A stretch of DNA of 33,084 bases from a virus, in IMG/VR virus record IMGVR_UViG_3300042520_000003, positions 1 through 33,084 of that record; one strand, written 5' to 3'. This document shows, piece after piece, positions 1 to 7,911 of this stretch; the first letter of the stretch is position 1, and every line of letters starts with the position of its first letter. The notes under the pieces were generated by a model. The model worked only from the letters and a program-made list of their open reading frames with translations. It was not told the origin of the DNA and did not search any database. Both the position numbers and the translations under genes were made by a program.

Positions 1-43
1 CCATCATTCCAAATCGCCAACCCCCACCCCTATATATATTTTT

Positions 44-124
44 GTTTAAACAGTTGCGAACGTTCGTATTATCGTTTAAACTCATGCTAACCTACAGAAG
101 AGACAGAAGACGTAGTGTTTAAAC
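44..124. repeat. GTTTAAAC octamer cluster (three copies)
   Basis: Copies at 44-51, 74-81 and 117-124. The same octamer recurs at 3341, 4220, 7870, 9558, 10375, 12254, 17041, 25232, 29247 and 31699 (first base given), so 13 copies in the window. It is self-complementary. Five copies are non-coding; the coding copies fall in two different reading frames, which argues for selection or bias at the DNA level rather than on one amino-acid pair. Confidence 0.8.
57..66. promoter_or_regulatory. Perfect palindrome CGAACGTTCG, candidate operator
   Basis: Ten-base perfect palindrome with GAAC and GTTC half-sites directly abutted. GAAC/GTTC half-sites are used by some LexA proteins, but those operators normally have a spacer (for example GAAC-N4-GTTC in Gram-positive bacteria). 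The resemblance is therefore only suggestive. It lies 59 nt upstream of a LexA-type DNA-binding-domain gene. Confidence 0.35.
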
Positions 125-355
125 ATGACCAAGCATCGGCAATTAGTACTAGACTTCATCAGGGCGTACATCCGTTTACACGGAGTGCCGCCGTCGTATG
201 AGGTTATTGCTAAAGGAATTGGATTGAAGTCAAAGTCGAATGTGCACCGGATCGTCCACCGTCTTAAGGAGGATGGACACCTGACGGTGCGTCCTTATAA
301 GTTCAACTCGATCCGTCTTGTGGACAAGTCTGTTAAGGAAATGGCTGCGTTATGA
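125..355 (+). CDS. Stand-alone LexA-type winged helix-turn-helix DNA-binding protein
   Basis: A 76-residue protein that is almost entirely one DNA-binding domain. The order LVLDFIRAYIRLHGVPPSYE, then IAKGIGL, then a recognition-helix region SKSNVHRIVHRLKEDGHL and a basic wing (TVRPYKFNSIRLV) matches the N-terminal domain of LexA repressors. The S24 autoprotease and dimerisation half of LexA is absent. An in-frame stop at 113-115 makes ATG 125 the first possible start; no good Shine-Dalgarno lies close to it, since a GTTTAAAC copy occupies that place. The stop overlaps the terminase start (ATGA). The domain call is firm. Role is inferred: late-operon regulator or, from its position before TerL, a small-terminase-like DNA-recognition protein. 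Confidence 0.75.
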   Translation: MTKHRQLVLDFIRAYIRLHGVPPSYEVIAKGIGLKSKSNVHRIVHRLKEDGHLTVRPYKFNSIRLVDKSVKEMAAL

Positions 356-1848
356 GTTTACTGACCCGCAGTGAGATTGAAGGCTATCTGAAGCTGGCCG
401 ACACTGCGCCTGTAGCAGAGCGTGCCAAGATCCAGAAGCTCCTTGAGTTTGATCGCATTGAACGCTGCCGAGAGTCATTCTTGTTCTTTGTCCAGCAGAT
501 GTGGCCTGTGTTCATCTCAGGTAAGCACCATGCAATCATGGCAGATGCTTTTGAAAGGGTCGCTAGAGGCGACCTTAAGCGTCTCATCATCAACATGCCA
601 CCCCGGCATACAAAGTCTGAGTTTGCCTCGTACCTGCTTCCAAGCTGGTTCTTAGGTAAGTTTCCTGAGAAGAAGATCATTCAGACTGCTCACACCGCAG
701 AATTGGCCACAGGATTTGGCCGAAAGGTTAGGAATCTTGTTTCATCAGAGACGTATCAAACAGTATTTGACACAAAGCTTTCAAGTGATTCGAAAGCCGC
801 AGGTCGCTGGAACACTCATCTGGGTGGCGATTACTTCGCTATCGGTGTTGGCGGCGCTGTTACAGGTAAGGGCGCAGATCTCTTAATCATTGACGACCCG
901 CATTCTGAGCAGGAAGCCAAGCAAGCAAACCCCGCCGTGTTTGACGGGGTGTATGAATGGTTCACTTCCGGCCCTCGTCAGCGTTTACAGCCGGGTGGCG
1001 CGATTATTATTGTGATGACACGCTGGTCTAAGCGTGATTTGACCGGCCAGATTCTCAAAAACGCAGGTAAAGACGGTGTAGATCAGTGGGAAATCATCGA
1101 TTTTCCGGCAATCATGCCCTCCGGAGTGCCTCTGTGGCCCGGATTTTGGTCAAAAGCGGCTTTAGAAGCCCTAAAAGCTGAACTTCCAGTCTCAAAATGG
1201 GAAGCTCAGTACCAACAGAACCCCACATCTGAAGAAGGCGCAATCATTAAGCGCGAACAATGGCAGATTTGGGACAAAGATCGTGCTCCTGCGTGTGATT
1301 ACATCATCCAATCATGGGATACGGCCTTTGAAAAGAACAATCGGGCCGACTATTCAGCCTGCACAACGTGGGGTGTGTTCCAACATCCCAATCAACACGG
1401 TGATATGCGCCCTAACATCATCCTTTTGGACGCATACAAGGCCCGCATGGAGTTCCCAGAACTCAAGAAGATGGCTTTGGAACTGTGGCAGGAGTGGGAA
1501 CCCGACACATTGATCGTTGAGAAACGAGCCGCAGGTGCTCCGCTCATCTATGAGATGCGTAAGATGGGAATCCCGCTTTCTGAGTTTACACCGGGTAAAG
1601 GAAACGATAAGATCTCGCGTGTAAACGCAATCTCCGATCTGTTTGCTTCTGGTGTTGTCTGGTGTCCAGAGACTCGTTGGGCTGAAGAAGTGATGGATGA
1701 AATGGCCTCCTTCCCCAATGGCGATCATGATGACCTTGTTGACTCTTCAAGCCAAGCTCTGATGAGATTCCGTCAAGGGGGCTTCATTTCCATCGACTCC
1801 GATGAGCCAGATGAACCCGTATATCGCAGACGCATGGAATATTATTAA
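352..1848 (+). CDS. terL: Terminase large subunit (packaging ATPase and nuclease)
   Basis: A 498-residue DNA-packaging motor that docks on the portal, translocates DNA with ATP and cuts concatemers. The ATPase domain shows a Walker A-like MPPRHTKSE (residues 82-90), Walker B LLIIDDP (177-183) and a coupling-type motif MTRW (222-225). The C-terminal RNase H-like nuclease has the acidic residues expected: D323 in SWDTAF, E390 in VEKRAAG and the D460/D461/D464 cluster in HDDLVDS. This order and length fit the Terminase_6/psiM2 ORF9-type large subunits. It starts inside the stop of the LexA-like gene (4-nt overlap), with AAGGA at 335-339 as a distant ribosome binding site. No separate small terminase is recognisable besides the upstream HTH gene. 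Confidence 0.95.
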   Translation: MSLLTRSEIEGYLKLADTAPVAERAKIQKLLEFDRIERCRESFLFFVQQMWPVFISGKHHAIMADAFERVARGDLKRLIINMPPRHTKSEFASYLLPSWFLGKFPEKKIIQTAHTAELATGFGRKVRNLVSSETYQTVFDTKLSSDSKAAGRWNTHLGGDYFAIGVGGAVTGKGADLLIIDDPHSEQEAKQANPAVFDGVYEWFTSGPRQRLQPGGAIIIVMTRWSKRDLTGQILKNAGKDGVDQWEIIDFPAIMPSGVPLWPGFWSKAALEALKAELPVSKWEAQYQQNPTSEEGAIIKREQWQIWDKDRAPACDYIIQSWDTAFEKNNRADYSACTTWGVFQHPNQHGDMRPNIILLDAYKARMEFPELKKMALELWQEWEPDTLIVEKRAAGAPLIYEMRKMGIPLSEFTPGKGNDKISRVNAISDLFASGVVWCPETRWAEEVMDEMASFPNGDHDDLVDSSSQALMRFRQGGFISIDSDEPDEPVYRRRMEYY

Positions 1849-1856
1849 GGACTCAC

Positions 1857-4238
1857 ATGAGTATCGACAAATCAGTCAGCCAAGCCCCTCAGGGTCTTTC
1901 AGAGCTTCTCAATGACATCGGCGTGGAAGTCGAACTAGACGAGCCAATCATTGAAATTGAGGAAAGCGTTGAGATCACCCTAGAACCGGAGTCCGAGTTT
2001 GACAGCGACTTTGATGACAACCTCGCAGAAATCCTTGATGAAGGCACGCTAGGCAAGATTGCCTCTGAGTTGGTTGAACTCGTAGAAGCCGACATCTCAT
2101 CCCGTAAAGACTGGGCAGAAAGCTTTGTTAAGGGTCTAGAGGTTCTAGGCGTGAACTATGAGGAACGCACAGAGCCATGGAACGGAGCCTGCGGTGTCTA
2201 CTCAACAGTCCTGACTGAGGCTGCGATTCGCTTCCAGTCTGAGTCCATCATGGAAACCTTCCCCGCCGCTGGCCCCGTCAAGACGGAGATCATCGGTGCA
2301 ATCGATCGTTTGAAGGAAGAAGCAGCCGAGCGTGTGCAGGCTGATATGAACTTCAAGCTGACGGAAGAAATGCCTGAGTACCGTCCAGAGCACGAGCGTA
2401 TGCTGTACTCCTTGGGTCTAGCTGGCGCAGCTTTCAAGAAGGTCTACTACGACCCCGCCATGGAGCGTCAAGTCGCAGTGTTCATCCCTGCGGAAGACAT
2501 GATTGTCCCCTATGGAGCATCTAATCTTCAAAACGCAGAACGTGTTACGCACGTCATGCGTAAGACCAAGAACGAAATGCGCCGCCTACAGGTCAGCGGT
2601 TTCTACCGTGACATTGACCTTGGTGAACCCGTCCAGCACCTGTCAGACATTGAGAAGAAGAAGGCCGATCAGCAGGGCTACAAAGCCACTGACGACGACC
2701 GCTTCCAACTCTTGGAAGTCCATGTTTACTGGGACTTAGAAGGATTTGAAGATGAAGACATGGACGGAGAGCCAACGGGTATTGGCCTGCCTTACGTTAT
2801 CACAATTGATCGTGGAACTAATAAAGTTCTGTCTATCCGCCGTAACTGGTTAGAAGACGATGCCAAGCGTGCCAAGCGCCAGCACTTTGTAGACTACTGC
2901 TACATCCCCGGCTTTGGTTTCTACGGTATGGGTCTGATCCACATCATCGGTGGATACGCCCGTGCAGGCACATCTTTGATCCGTCAACTGGTGGACGCAG
3001 GTACTTTGGCTAACTTGCCCGGTGGCTTGAAAGCCCGTGGCGCACGTATCAAAGGAGACGATACCCCAATCCAGCCCGGTGAGTTCCGTGATGTCGATGT
3101 ACCAAGCGGTGTCATCAAAGACAACATCATGACGCTGCCTTACAAGGAGCCAAGTGCTACCTTGTTGACTTTGCTTGACCGCATCACCGAAGAAGGCCGC
3201 CGTCTGGGTTCTATCTCAGACATGAAGATCTCTGACATGAGCGCCAACGCTCCCGTCGGTACGACCTTGGCTTTGCTTGAGCGTACATTGAAGACCATGG
3301 GCGCAGTCCAAGCCCGTGTGCATTATTCAATGAAGCAGGAGTTTAAACTCCTTAAAGGCATCATTCGTGACTACTCACCCGCTGAGTATGAGTACGACCC
3401 ACAAGGCAACGACAAGCAAGTTAAGCAGTCTGACTACGACATGGTCGAGGTCATTCCTGTATCTGATCCTAATAGCTCTACGATGGCTCAAAGGATCATG
3501 CAGTATCAGGCTGTCATCCAGTTGGCTCAGGGTGCTCCACAGATCTATGACCTGCCTTTGCTGCACCGTCAGATGATTGAAGTTCTGGGCATCAAGAACG
3601 CAGAGAAGTTGATCCCCGGTGCTGACGACCAGACACCCAAGGATCCAATCAGCGAGAACATGGCATTCCTTAACGGTAAGCCTACTAAAGCATTCATTTA
3701 TCAGGATCATGAGGCTCACATTGCAGCCCACACTGCATTCATGCAGGATCCAATGATTGCCGCCCAGATTGGTCAGAACCCAATGGCGCAGAAGATCCAA
3801 GCGTCAGCAATGGCTCACATCGCAGAGCACTTGGCGTTCTTGTACCGCAAAAAGGTCGAAGAACAAATCGGTGTACCTTTGCCCGCTCCAGATGCTTCTC
3901 TTCCAGAGGACATCGAAGTGCAGGTATCCCGTCTGGTTGCTCAAGGCGCAGCCCAGTTGTTACAGCTTAACCAAGCTCAACAACAACAGCAGCAAGCCCA
4001 GCAACAAGCACAAGATCCGCTCATCCAGATGCAACAAGCTGAACTCCAGCTTAAAGGTCAGGCAGAGCAGACCAAGGCCCAGAAAGTCCAAGCGGACATT
4101 GAAATGGCCAAAGCCAAACTCGAACTTGAGAACAAGCGTATCGACACGCAGGCTCAACTCGACATGGCTCGTATCCAAGCGCAGGAAAAACAGAACAACC
4201 AAAAGGTTCAAGTTGACCTGTTTAAACGTGGAGCATAA
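1857..4238 (+). CDS. Portal protein (P22-like size, helical C-terminal barrel)
   Basis: A 793-residue portal forming the ring at the DNA-entry vertex. The first 65 residues are strongly acidic. The motif EPWNGACGVYSTVLTEAAIR (about residues 107-126) and the region with NLPGGLKARGARIKGDD (about 385-401) are typical of portals in podoviruses with this gene order. The last 110 residues are Gln/Ala-rich and predicted helical, with poly-Q around 707-720 and a long charged coiled coil. This resembles the C-terminal barrel of P22-type portals. AAGGA precedes ATG 1857. Position directly after terL supports the call. The low-complexity CAA/CAG tract creates long shadow frames that I do not consider genes. 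Confidence 0.9.
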   Translation: MSIDKSVSQAPQGLSELLNDIGVEVELDEPIIEIEESVEITLEPESEFDSDFDDNLAEILDEGTLGKIASELVELVEADISSRKDWAESFVKGLEVLGVNYEERTEPWNGACGVYSTVLTEAAIRFQSESIMETFPAAGPVKTEIIGAIDRLKEEAAERVQADMNFKLTEEMPEYRPEHERMLYSLGLAGAAFKKVYYDPAMERQVAVFIPAEDMIVPYGASNLQNAERVTHVMRKTKNEMRRLQVSGFYRDIDLGEPVQHLSDIEKKKADQQGYKATDDDRFQLLEVHVYWDLEGFEDEDMDGEPTGIGLPYVITIDRGTNKVLSIRRNWLEDDAKRAKRQHFVDYCYIPGFGFYGMGLIHIIGGYARAGTSLIRQLVDAGTLANLPGGLKARGARIKGDDTPIQPGEFRDVDVPSGVIKDNIMTLPYKEPSATLLTLLDRITEEGRRLGSISDMKISDMSANAPVGTTLALLERTLKTMGAVQARVHYSMKQEFKLLKGIIRDYSPAEYEYDPQGNDKQVKQSDYDMVEVIPVSDPNSSTMAQRIMQYQAVIQLAQGAPQIYDLPLLHRQMIEVLGIKNAEKLIPGADDQTPKDPISENMAFLNGKPTKAFIYQDHEAHIAAHTAFMQDPMIAAQIGQNPMAQKIQASAMAHIAEHLAFLYRKKVEEQIGVPLPAPDASLPEDIEVQVSRLVAQGAAQLLQLNQAQQQQQQAQQQAQDPLIQMQQAELQLKGQAEQTKAQKVQADIEMAKAKLELENKRIDTQAQLDMARIQAQEKQNNQKVQVDLFKRGA

Positions 4239-4240
4239 CT

Positions 4241-4441
4241 ATGAACGAAGATCAGGCGTTTAAATATCTTTTGTCTGATCTCCGTGAGAAGGAGCGAACC
4301 CTTCTCGAAAGTCTTGGGGGCGGGGCAGCAACAGACTACCCCGCTTATCGAGAGATGTGCGGACAAATTCGAGGTCTACTGTACGCACAGTCTTTAATTT
4401 CTGACCTCGTTCGAAAACTTGAAAGATATGAAGATGACTGA
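4241..4441 (+). CDS. Small conserved helical head-region protein
   Basis: A 66-residue protein of unknown function. It is charged and predicted helical (EDQAFKYLLSDLREKERTLL; a second helix near LLYAQSLISDLVRKLERYED). A Gly-rich loop GGGAATDYPAY joins the two helices. Its start lies 2 nt after the portal stop with GGAG upstream, and its 3' end overlaps the next gene. Similar tiny helical proteins commonly follow the portal gene in podovirus head modules. It may be an assembly factor or a portal-associated protein, but nothing in the sequence decides this. Confidence 0.75.
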   Translation: MNEDQAFKYLLSDLREKERTLLESLGGGAATDYPAYREMCGQIRGLLYAQSLISDLVRKLERYEDD

Positions 4442-4838
4442 ATTCGATGTCAGTGCAGTTGACTTGTCGGGCGTGCTCAACAAGACCAACGAGGAAAAGG
4501 CGCGTCAAGTGCCCGATCCTGCTACATATCACCTCCTTTGTATGCTTCCGAAAGCAGAAGAAGAGATGGGTGATAGCGGAATTATCAAATCCGCAACCAT
4601 GATGCATCACGAAGAGATCCTGTCTCCCGTGCTGTTCGTGGCCAAAATGGGGCCAGATGCGTTTAAAGATGAGAAACGCTTTCCGTCTGGGCCGTCCTGC
4701 AAGGTTGGAGACTTCATCATTACTCGCCCTAACAGCGGTACACGTATGAAGATCCATGGAACCGAATGGCGCTTAATCAACGACGATAGTGTTGAAGCGG
4801 TTGTTCAGGATCCACGTGGCATTCAACGCCCTTTCTAA
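4434..4838 (+). CDS. GroES-like co-chaperonin (phage Cpn10)
   Basis: A 134-residue protein that I read as a phage co-chaperonin, capping host GroEL during capsid protein folding, as T4 gp31 does. The beta-barrel signature is the C-terminal part: CKVGDFIITRPNSGTRMKI (about 89-107), then EWRLINDDSVEAVV (111-124), close to the GroES pattern of a GD-x-V motif, a turn, and a final I-x-E/D-x-x-I-x-A-V strand. SGIIKSATM (48-56) sits where GroES has its hydrophobic mobile loop. ATG 4434 is preferred because GAAAG lies 8 nt upstream; ATG 4428 and TTG 4419 are alternatives. Its place between portal and scaffold fits a capsid-folding role. The family call rests on my pattern recognition, not a profile search. 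Confidence 0.65.
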   Translation: MTEFDVSAVDLSGVLNKTNEEKARQVPDPATYHLLCMLPKAEEEMGDSGIIKSATMMHHEEILSPVLFVAKMGPDAFKDEKRFPSGPSCKVGDFIITRPNSGTRMKIHGTEWRLINDDSVEAVVQDPRGIQRPF

Positions 4839-4847
4839 GGAGTAGCC

Positions 4848-5819
4848 ATGGCTGAACCAGAAAAGACTGAATTTGAGTTCCCCGACGAAATCGAGGAGAA
4901 GCAGACTCGTCTAGGCAGTAAGGTTGTAGAACCTGAGCCAGAAGAGACGAAAGACGAACCTGAGATTGAGGTCGTTGACGACACACCGGATGAGGACAAG
5001 GGCCGCAAGCCCATGGATACCCCGCCGCAGGAGCCAACCGACGAGGAGTTGGCTTCATATTCTCAGCGTGATCGCAACAAAATTCGTGAATTTACCAAGG
5101 GTTATCACGAAGAACGCCGTGCAAAAGAGGCTGCGTTACGCGAGAAAGAAGAAGCTATTCGCATTGCTCAAGCAGTTTATGAAGAAAATCAGAAGCTCAA
5201 GAACAATGTGCATACCAGCCAAAGTGCCCTGCTAGAGCAGGCCAAAAAGGTTGTCTCGCAAGAGGTTAAAGAGGCCAAAGACCGCTACAAAGCAGCGTAT
5301 GAGTCAGGTGACGCAGATGCTCTTGTGCAGGCTCAGGAGGACTTAACCACTGCGAAGATGAAAGCGGAGCGTGTAAACAATTTTAAGCCTGCCCCTTTAC
5401 AGGAGGAAAAAACTGTTGTACAACCCGCATATCAGCAAGCACCCCGTGTTGATACTAAAGCCGTTGAATGGCAACAAGCCAATAAATGGTTCGGTACTGA
5501 CAAGGAAATGACCGGATTCGCGCTGGCGGTGCATGAGAAGCTGGTTAACGACGAGGGTTTAGATCCTCAGAGTGATGAATACTACAGACGCATCAACGGA
5601 CGAGTGCGTCAAGTGTTCCCAGATAAGTTTGAATCTGCGGAACCCGCTGATACGTCGCAGCGTAGGAAATCAAACGTTGTCGCTTCTGCGACTAGGAGTG
5701 TGGCCCCTAAAAAGATCACATTGTCTGCCTCGGAAGTGGCTATTGCCAAGCGACTCGGCATTCCTTTGGAACGCTATGCTCGTGAGGTTGCGGTATTAAG
5801 AAGGAAAGAAAATGGCTGA
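4848..5819 (+). CDS. Capsid scaffolding-like protein
   Basis: A 323-residue, highly charged protein. The first 75 residues are acidic and Pro-rich. They are followed by a long coiled coil (about 75-185) and a less charged C-terminal part ending in a basic helix (SASEVAIAKRLGIPLERYAR, then EVAVLRRKENG). This architecture, with position two genes before the decoration-like protein and three before the capsid protein, fits a scaffold that templates procapsid assembly through its basic C-terminus. AAGGAG lies 5 nt before ATG 4848. The stop overlaps the next start by 8 nt. No protease or cleavage motif is visible. Confidence 0.75.
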   Translation: MAEPEKTEFEFPDEIEEKQTRLGSKVVEPEPEETKDEPEIEVVDDTPDEDKGRKPMDTPPQEPTDEELASYSQRDRNKIREFTKGYHEERRAKEAALREKEEAIRIAQAVYEENQKLKNNVHTSQSALLEQAKKVVSQEVKEAKDRYKAAYESGDADALVQAQEDLTTAKMKAERVNNFKPAPLQEEKTVVQPAYQQAPRVDTKAVEWQQANKWFGTDKEMTGFALAVHEKLVNDEGLDPQSDEYYRRINGRVRQVFPDKFESAEPADTSQRRKSNVVASATRSVAPKKITLSASEVAIAKRLGIPLERYAREVAVLRRKENG

Positions 5820-6264
5820 ACAAATTCGTGAAAAAAGAGCTACAGAAACTCGTGCAACATTTGAGCGTCCTACGAAGTGGATGCCAGCAGCCTTGTTGCC
5901 CGATCCTGAACCCGAACCCGGTTGGGCATTCCGCTGGATTCGTTTAGCTACTTTAAACAATGCTGATCCGTCAAATATTTCCTCGAAATTACGCGAGGGC
6001 TGGGAGCCTGTTAAATCAGCAGATCAACCCAAACTCCGTATGTTGAGCAATCCTAACGGACGCTTTCCAGACGGAATTGAAATTGGTGGCCTGTTGCTTT
6101 GCAAAACACCCGTGGAGTTTACTGAACAGCGTGACGCGCACTATCGGAACATCTCCGATTCGCAGATGAATTCAGTGGACAACACCTACATGCGCGAGAG
6201 TGATCCTCGGATGCCTTTGTTCAAAGAACGAAGCTCTAAGGTAACAATCGGACGAAGTATTTAA
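5812..6264 (+). CDS. Conserved head-module protein of unknown function
   Basis: A 150-residue protein. After a basic N-terminus it has a conserved-looking core: WMPAALLPDPEPEPGWAFRW (about 23-42), LREGWEPVK (61-69), FPDGIEIGGLLLCKTP (86-101) and a tail DPRMPLFKERSSK. I recognise this arrangement from proteins encoded between scaffold and capsid genes of many aquatic phages, where it is a conserved hypothetical. It could be a capsid-interacting or assembly protein. The start is fixed by AAGGA a few bases upstream and by the 8-nt overlap with the scaffold gene (translational coupling). Confidence 0.8.
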   Translation: MAEQIREKRATETRATFERPTKWMPAALLPDPEPEPGWAFRWIRLATLNNADPSNISSKLREGWEPVKSADQPKLRMLSNPNGRFPDGIEIGGLLLCKTPVEFTEQRDAHYRNISDSQMNSVDNTYMRESDPRMPLFKERSSKVTIGRSI

Positions 6265-6282
6265 AACTTTTGGAGTCTAAAG

Positions 6283-6897
6283 ATGGCATACCCTACCATT
6301 GACAAGACGTATGGTTTCAAGCCAGTCAATCGACTGGATGGTCTACCCTACGCCGGAGCGATCCGTCAAATCCCAATTGCGCCTTCTTACGCAACAGCAA
6401 TCCTGAACGGTGATACCGTCAAGATTGACACTAACGGCTACATCGTGGCTGCTAGTACAACTACCTCTGGTAACGTTGTTGGTGTGTTGGTTGGTTGTTC
6501 TTACATCAACTCAATGAGCCAGCCTACTTATAGTCAGGCTTACCCTGCTGCTACTTCAACCTCAACCAACATGGCCATGGCCTTTGTTGTGGATGATCCT
6601 AGCGCAGTGTTCAAAGTTGTAGCTACTGTCGCTGGTTCCACCACTCCTACGGCTTATACCCGTGCGTTGGTTGGTTCTAACGTGGCTTTGGTCGCAAACG
6701 TAGGTTCCACCACAACTGGTGATTCTTACTATGGTATCGACGGCTCTTCTGCCGCCACTACCAGCACACTTCCCGTGCGTGTTGTTGACGTTGTTCCTGA
6801 TACTGCTACTGGCCCGGCCACTACAGCAGCTACAACATATTACGAGTTCCTCGTAAAATTCAACACTGCACAGTACAACAATACTGAAGGCATCTAA
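6283..6897 (+). CDS. Putative capsid decoration or stabilising protein
   Basis: A 204-residue, Thr/Ala/Ser-rich, beta-type protein with no signal peptide. It opens with YGFKPVNRLDGLPYAGAIRQ (10-29) and contains NGDTVKIDTNGYI and VDDPSAVFKV, a pattern seen in phage head proteins encoded immediately before the major capsid protein. Likely role: an outer capsid decoration (cement) protein. A second possibility is a minor capsid component. TTGGAG precedes the ATG at a good distance, and the capsid gene follows after 11 nt with its own strong site, suggesting joint high-level expression. Confidence 0.7.
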   Translation: MAYPTIDKTYGFKPVNRLDGLPYAGAIRQIPIAPSYATAILNGDTVKIDTNGYIVAASTTTSGNVVGVLVGCSYINSMSQPTYSQAYPAATSTSTNMAMAFVVDDPSAVFKVVATVAGSTTPTAYTRALVGSNVALVANVGSTTTGDSYYGIDGSSAATTSTLPVRVVDVVPDTATGPATTAATTYYEFLVKFNTAQYNNTEGI

Positions 6898-6908
6898 GGA
6901 GCTAAATC

Positions 6909-7820
6909 ATGGCTATTTCACGCGCACAACTATTGAAAGAGTTGCTCCCCGGCCTGAACGCATTGTTTGGTATGGAGTACGCCCGTTACGGCGAAGAGCA
7001 CAAAGAGATCTACGAAACTGAGACATCAGAGCGTAGCTTCGAAGAAGAGACAAAGCTTTCTGGCTTCTCTGCTGCACCTGTCAAGAATGAAGGCTCTGCC
7101 ATTCAGTATGACAATGCACAAGAAGCATGGACTGCACGTTACAACCACGAAACCATTGCGATGGGCTTCTCCGTTACCGAAGAAGCAGTGGAAGATAACT
7201 TGTATGACAGCTTGTCTTCACGCTACACCAAGGCTTTGGCCCGTGGTATGGCTTACACCAAGCAAGTTAAAGCCGCTTACGTGTTGAACAACGCCTTCAC
7301 TGGCGGCCCAACATACGGCGACGGCGTGGTTCTGTGTTCTACAGCCCACCCACTCGTTTCTGGTGGCACTAACAGCAATCGTCCTACAACAGGCGCAGAC
7401 TTGAATGAAACATCGTTGGAAAACGCTGTCATTCAGATCGCTGGTTGGACAGACGAGCGTGGTCTTTTGATCGCTGCTAAACCCAAGAAGTTGATTGTCC
7501 CCCCACAACTCATGTTCGTGTCAACTCGTTTGCTCGAAACTGAATTGCGTGTTGGTACAACCGACAACGACATCAACGCCTTGAAGAACAACGGTTCGAT
7601 CCCTGAAGGTTACACAGTTAACCACTTCTTGACAGATCCTAACGCTTGGTTCTTGACCACAGACGTACCTAACGGCTTGAAGCACTTCGTGCGTACACCG
7701 TTGAGCACATCTATGGATGGCGACTTCGACACAGGTAACGTTCGTTACAAAGCCCGTGAGCGTTACAGCTTCGGCGTGTCTGATCCTCTGGGTATCTTCG
7801 GTTCACCCGGTTCGTCCTAA
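6909..7820 (+). CDS. Major capsid protein (HK97 fold, Mu gpT-like)
   Basis: A 303-residue major head subunit. Landmarks are an N-terminal helical arm (ISRAQLLKELLPGLNALFGM), a central region with ARYNHETIAMGFSVTEEAVE (about 78-97), the loop containing LCSTAHPLVSGGT, and the C-terminal part with KKLIVPPQLMFVSTRLLETE and VRYKARERYSFGVSDPLGIF. This matches Mu-like head subunits (GpT family) in order and size. TAAGGAG before the ATG and the rho-independent terminator 18 nt after the stop both fit a very highly expressed gene ending a transcription unit. No delta-domain or prohead protease gene is seen, consistent with a separate scaffold. Confidence 0.9.
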   Translation: MAISRAQLLKELLPGLNALFGMEYARYGEEHKEIYETETSERSFEEETKLSGFSAAPVKNEGSAIQYDNAQEAWTARYNHETIAMGFSVTEEAVEDNLYDSLSSRYTKALARGMAYTKQVKAAYVLNNAFTGGPTYGDGVVLCSTAHPLVSGGTNSNRPTTGADLNETSLENAVIQIAGWTDERGLLIAAKPKKLIVPPQLMFVSTRLLETELRVGTTDNDINALKNNGSIPEGYTVNHFLTDPNAWFLTTDVPNGLKHFVRTPLSTSMDGDFDTGNVRYKARERYSFGVSDPLGIFGSPGSS

Positions 7821-7831
7821 ATTGACGATAA

Positions 7832-7860
7832 AAAAAGAGGGAGCTTCGGCTCCCTTTTTT
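7832..7860 (+). terminator. Rho-independent terminator after the capsid gene
   Basis: GC-rich stem GGGAGC (7839-7844) and GCTCCC (7849-7854) closed by a stable TTCG tetraloop and followed by six T residues (7855-7860). An A-run upstream (7830-7836) can pair with the T-run, giving partly bidirectional character. This is a textbook intrinsic terminator directly after the major capsid gene. Confidence 0.9.
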
Positions 7861-7861
7861 G

Positions 7862-7890
7862 TTGCATTGGTTTAAACACAGTGGTATAAA
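7862..7890 (+). promoter_or_regulatory. Candidate sigma70-type promoter with GTTTAAAC in its spacer
   Basis: TTGCAT at 7862-7867 and TATAAA at 7885-7890 are 17 nt apart, the optimal sigma70 spacing. The -10 box matches the consensus at five of six positions and the -35 at three of six. A GTTTAAAC palindrome (7870-7877) lies in the spacer, where a bound protein would affect RNA polymerase. It begins directly after the capsid terminator, where a new promoter is needed if the next gene is to be transcribed independently. Confidence 0.5.
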
Positions 7891-7911
7891 CATACTAATC
7901 CGGGCTTTCCG

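Larger units (their letters stand above)
1..124 (+). promoter_or_regulatory. AT-rich leader with palindrome cluster upstream of the LexA-like gene
   Basis: No gene is visible here. A C-rich start (20-30) is followed by an alternating TA run (31-40). GTTTAAAC occurs at 44-51, 74-81 and 117-124. A 10-bp perfect palindrome, CGAACGTTCG, lies at 57-66 between the first two copies (5 and 7 nt away). TATTAT at 67-72 matches a sigma70 -10 box at five of six positions. With a 17-nt spacer the -35 would fall at 44-49, inside the first octamer, and the second octamer would cover the transcription start. The third octamer touches the ATG at 125. This looks like an operator region, plausibly autoregulated by the adjacent DNA-binding protein. 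That is inference; the repeats themselves are seen directly. Confidence 0.5.

Noticed and set aside
1-124. Origin of replication or attachment site in the leader
   Set aside because: AT-rich with palindromes, but no iterons of useful length, no integrase, and no tRNA end. An operator reading fits the adjacent HTH gene better, although a packaging site remains possible.
1354-1728. Minus-strand frame inside the terminase gene
   Set aside because: Lies over the conserved nuclease domain; no start signal; everything else in the window is on the + strand.
3757-4263. 168-codon open frame overlapping the 3' end of the portal gene
   Set aside because: Shadow of the Gln-rich portal C-terminus: the CAA/CAG repeats remove stops in other frames. 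Its Ser/Lys/Arg composition and lack of a ribosome binding site do not suggest a gene.
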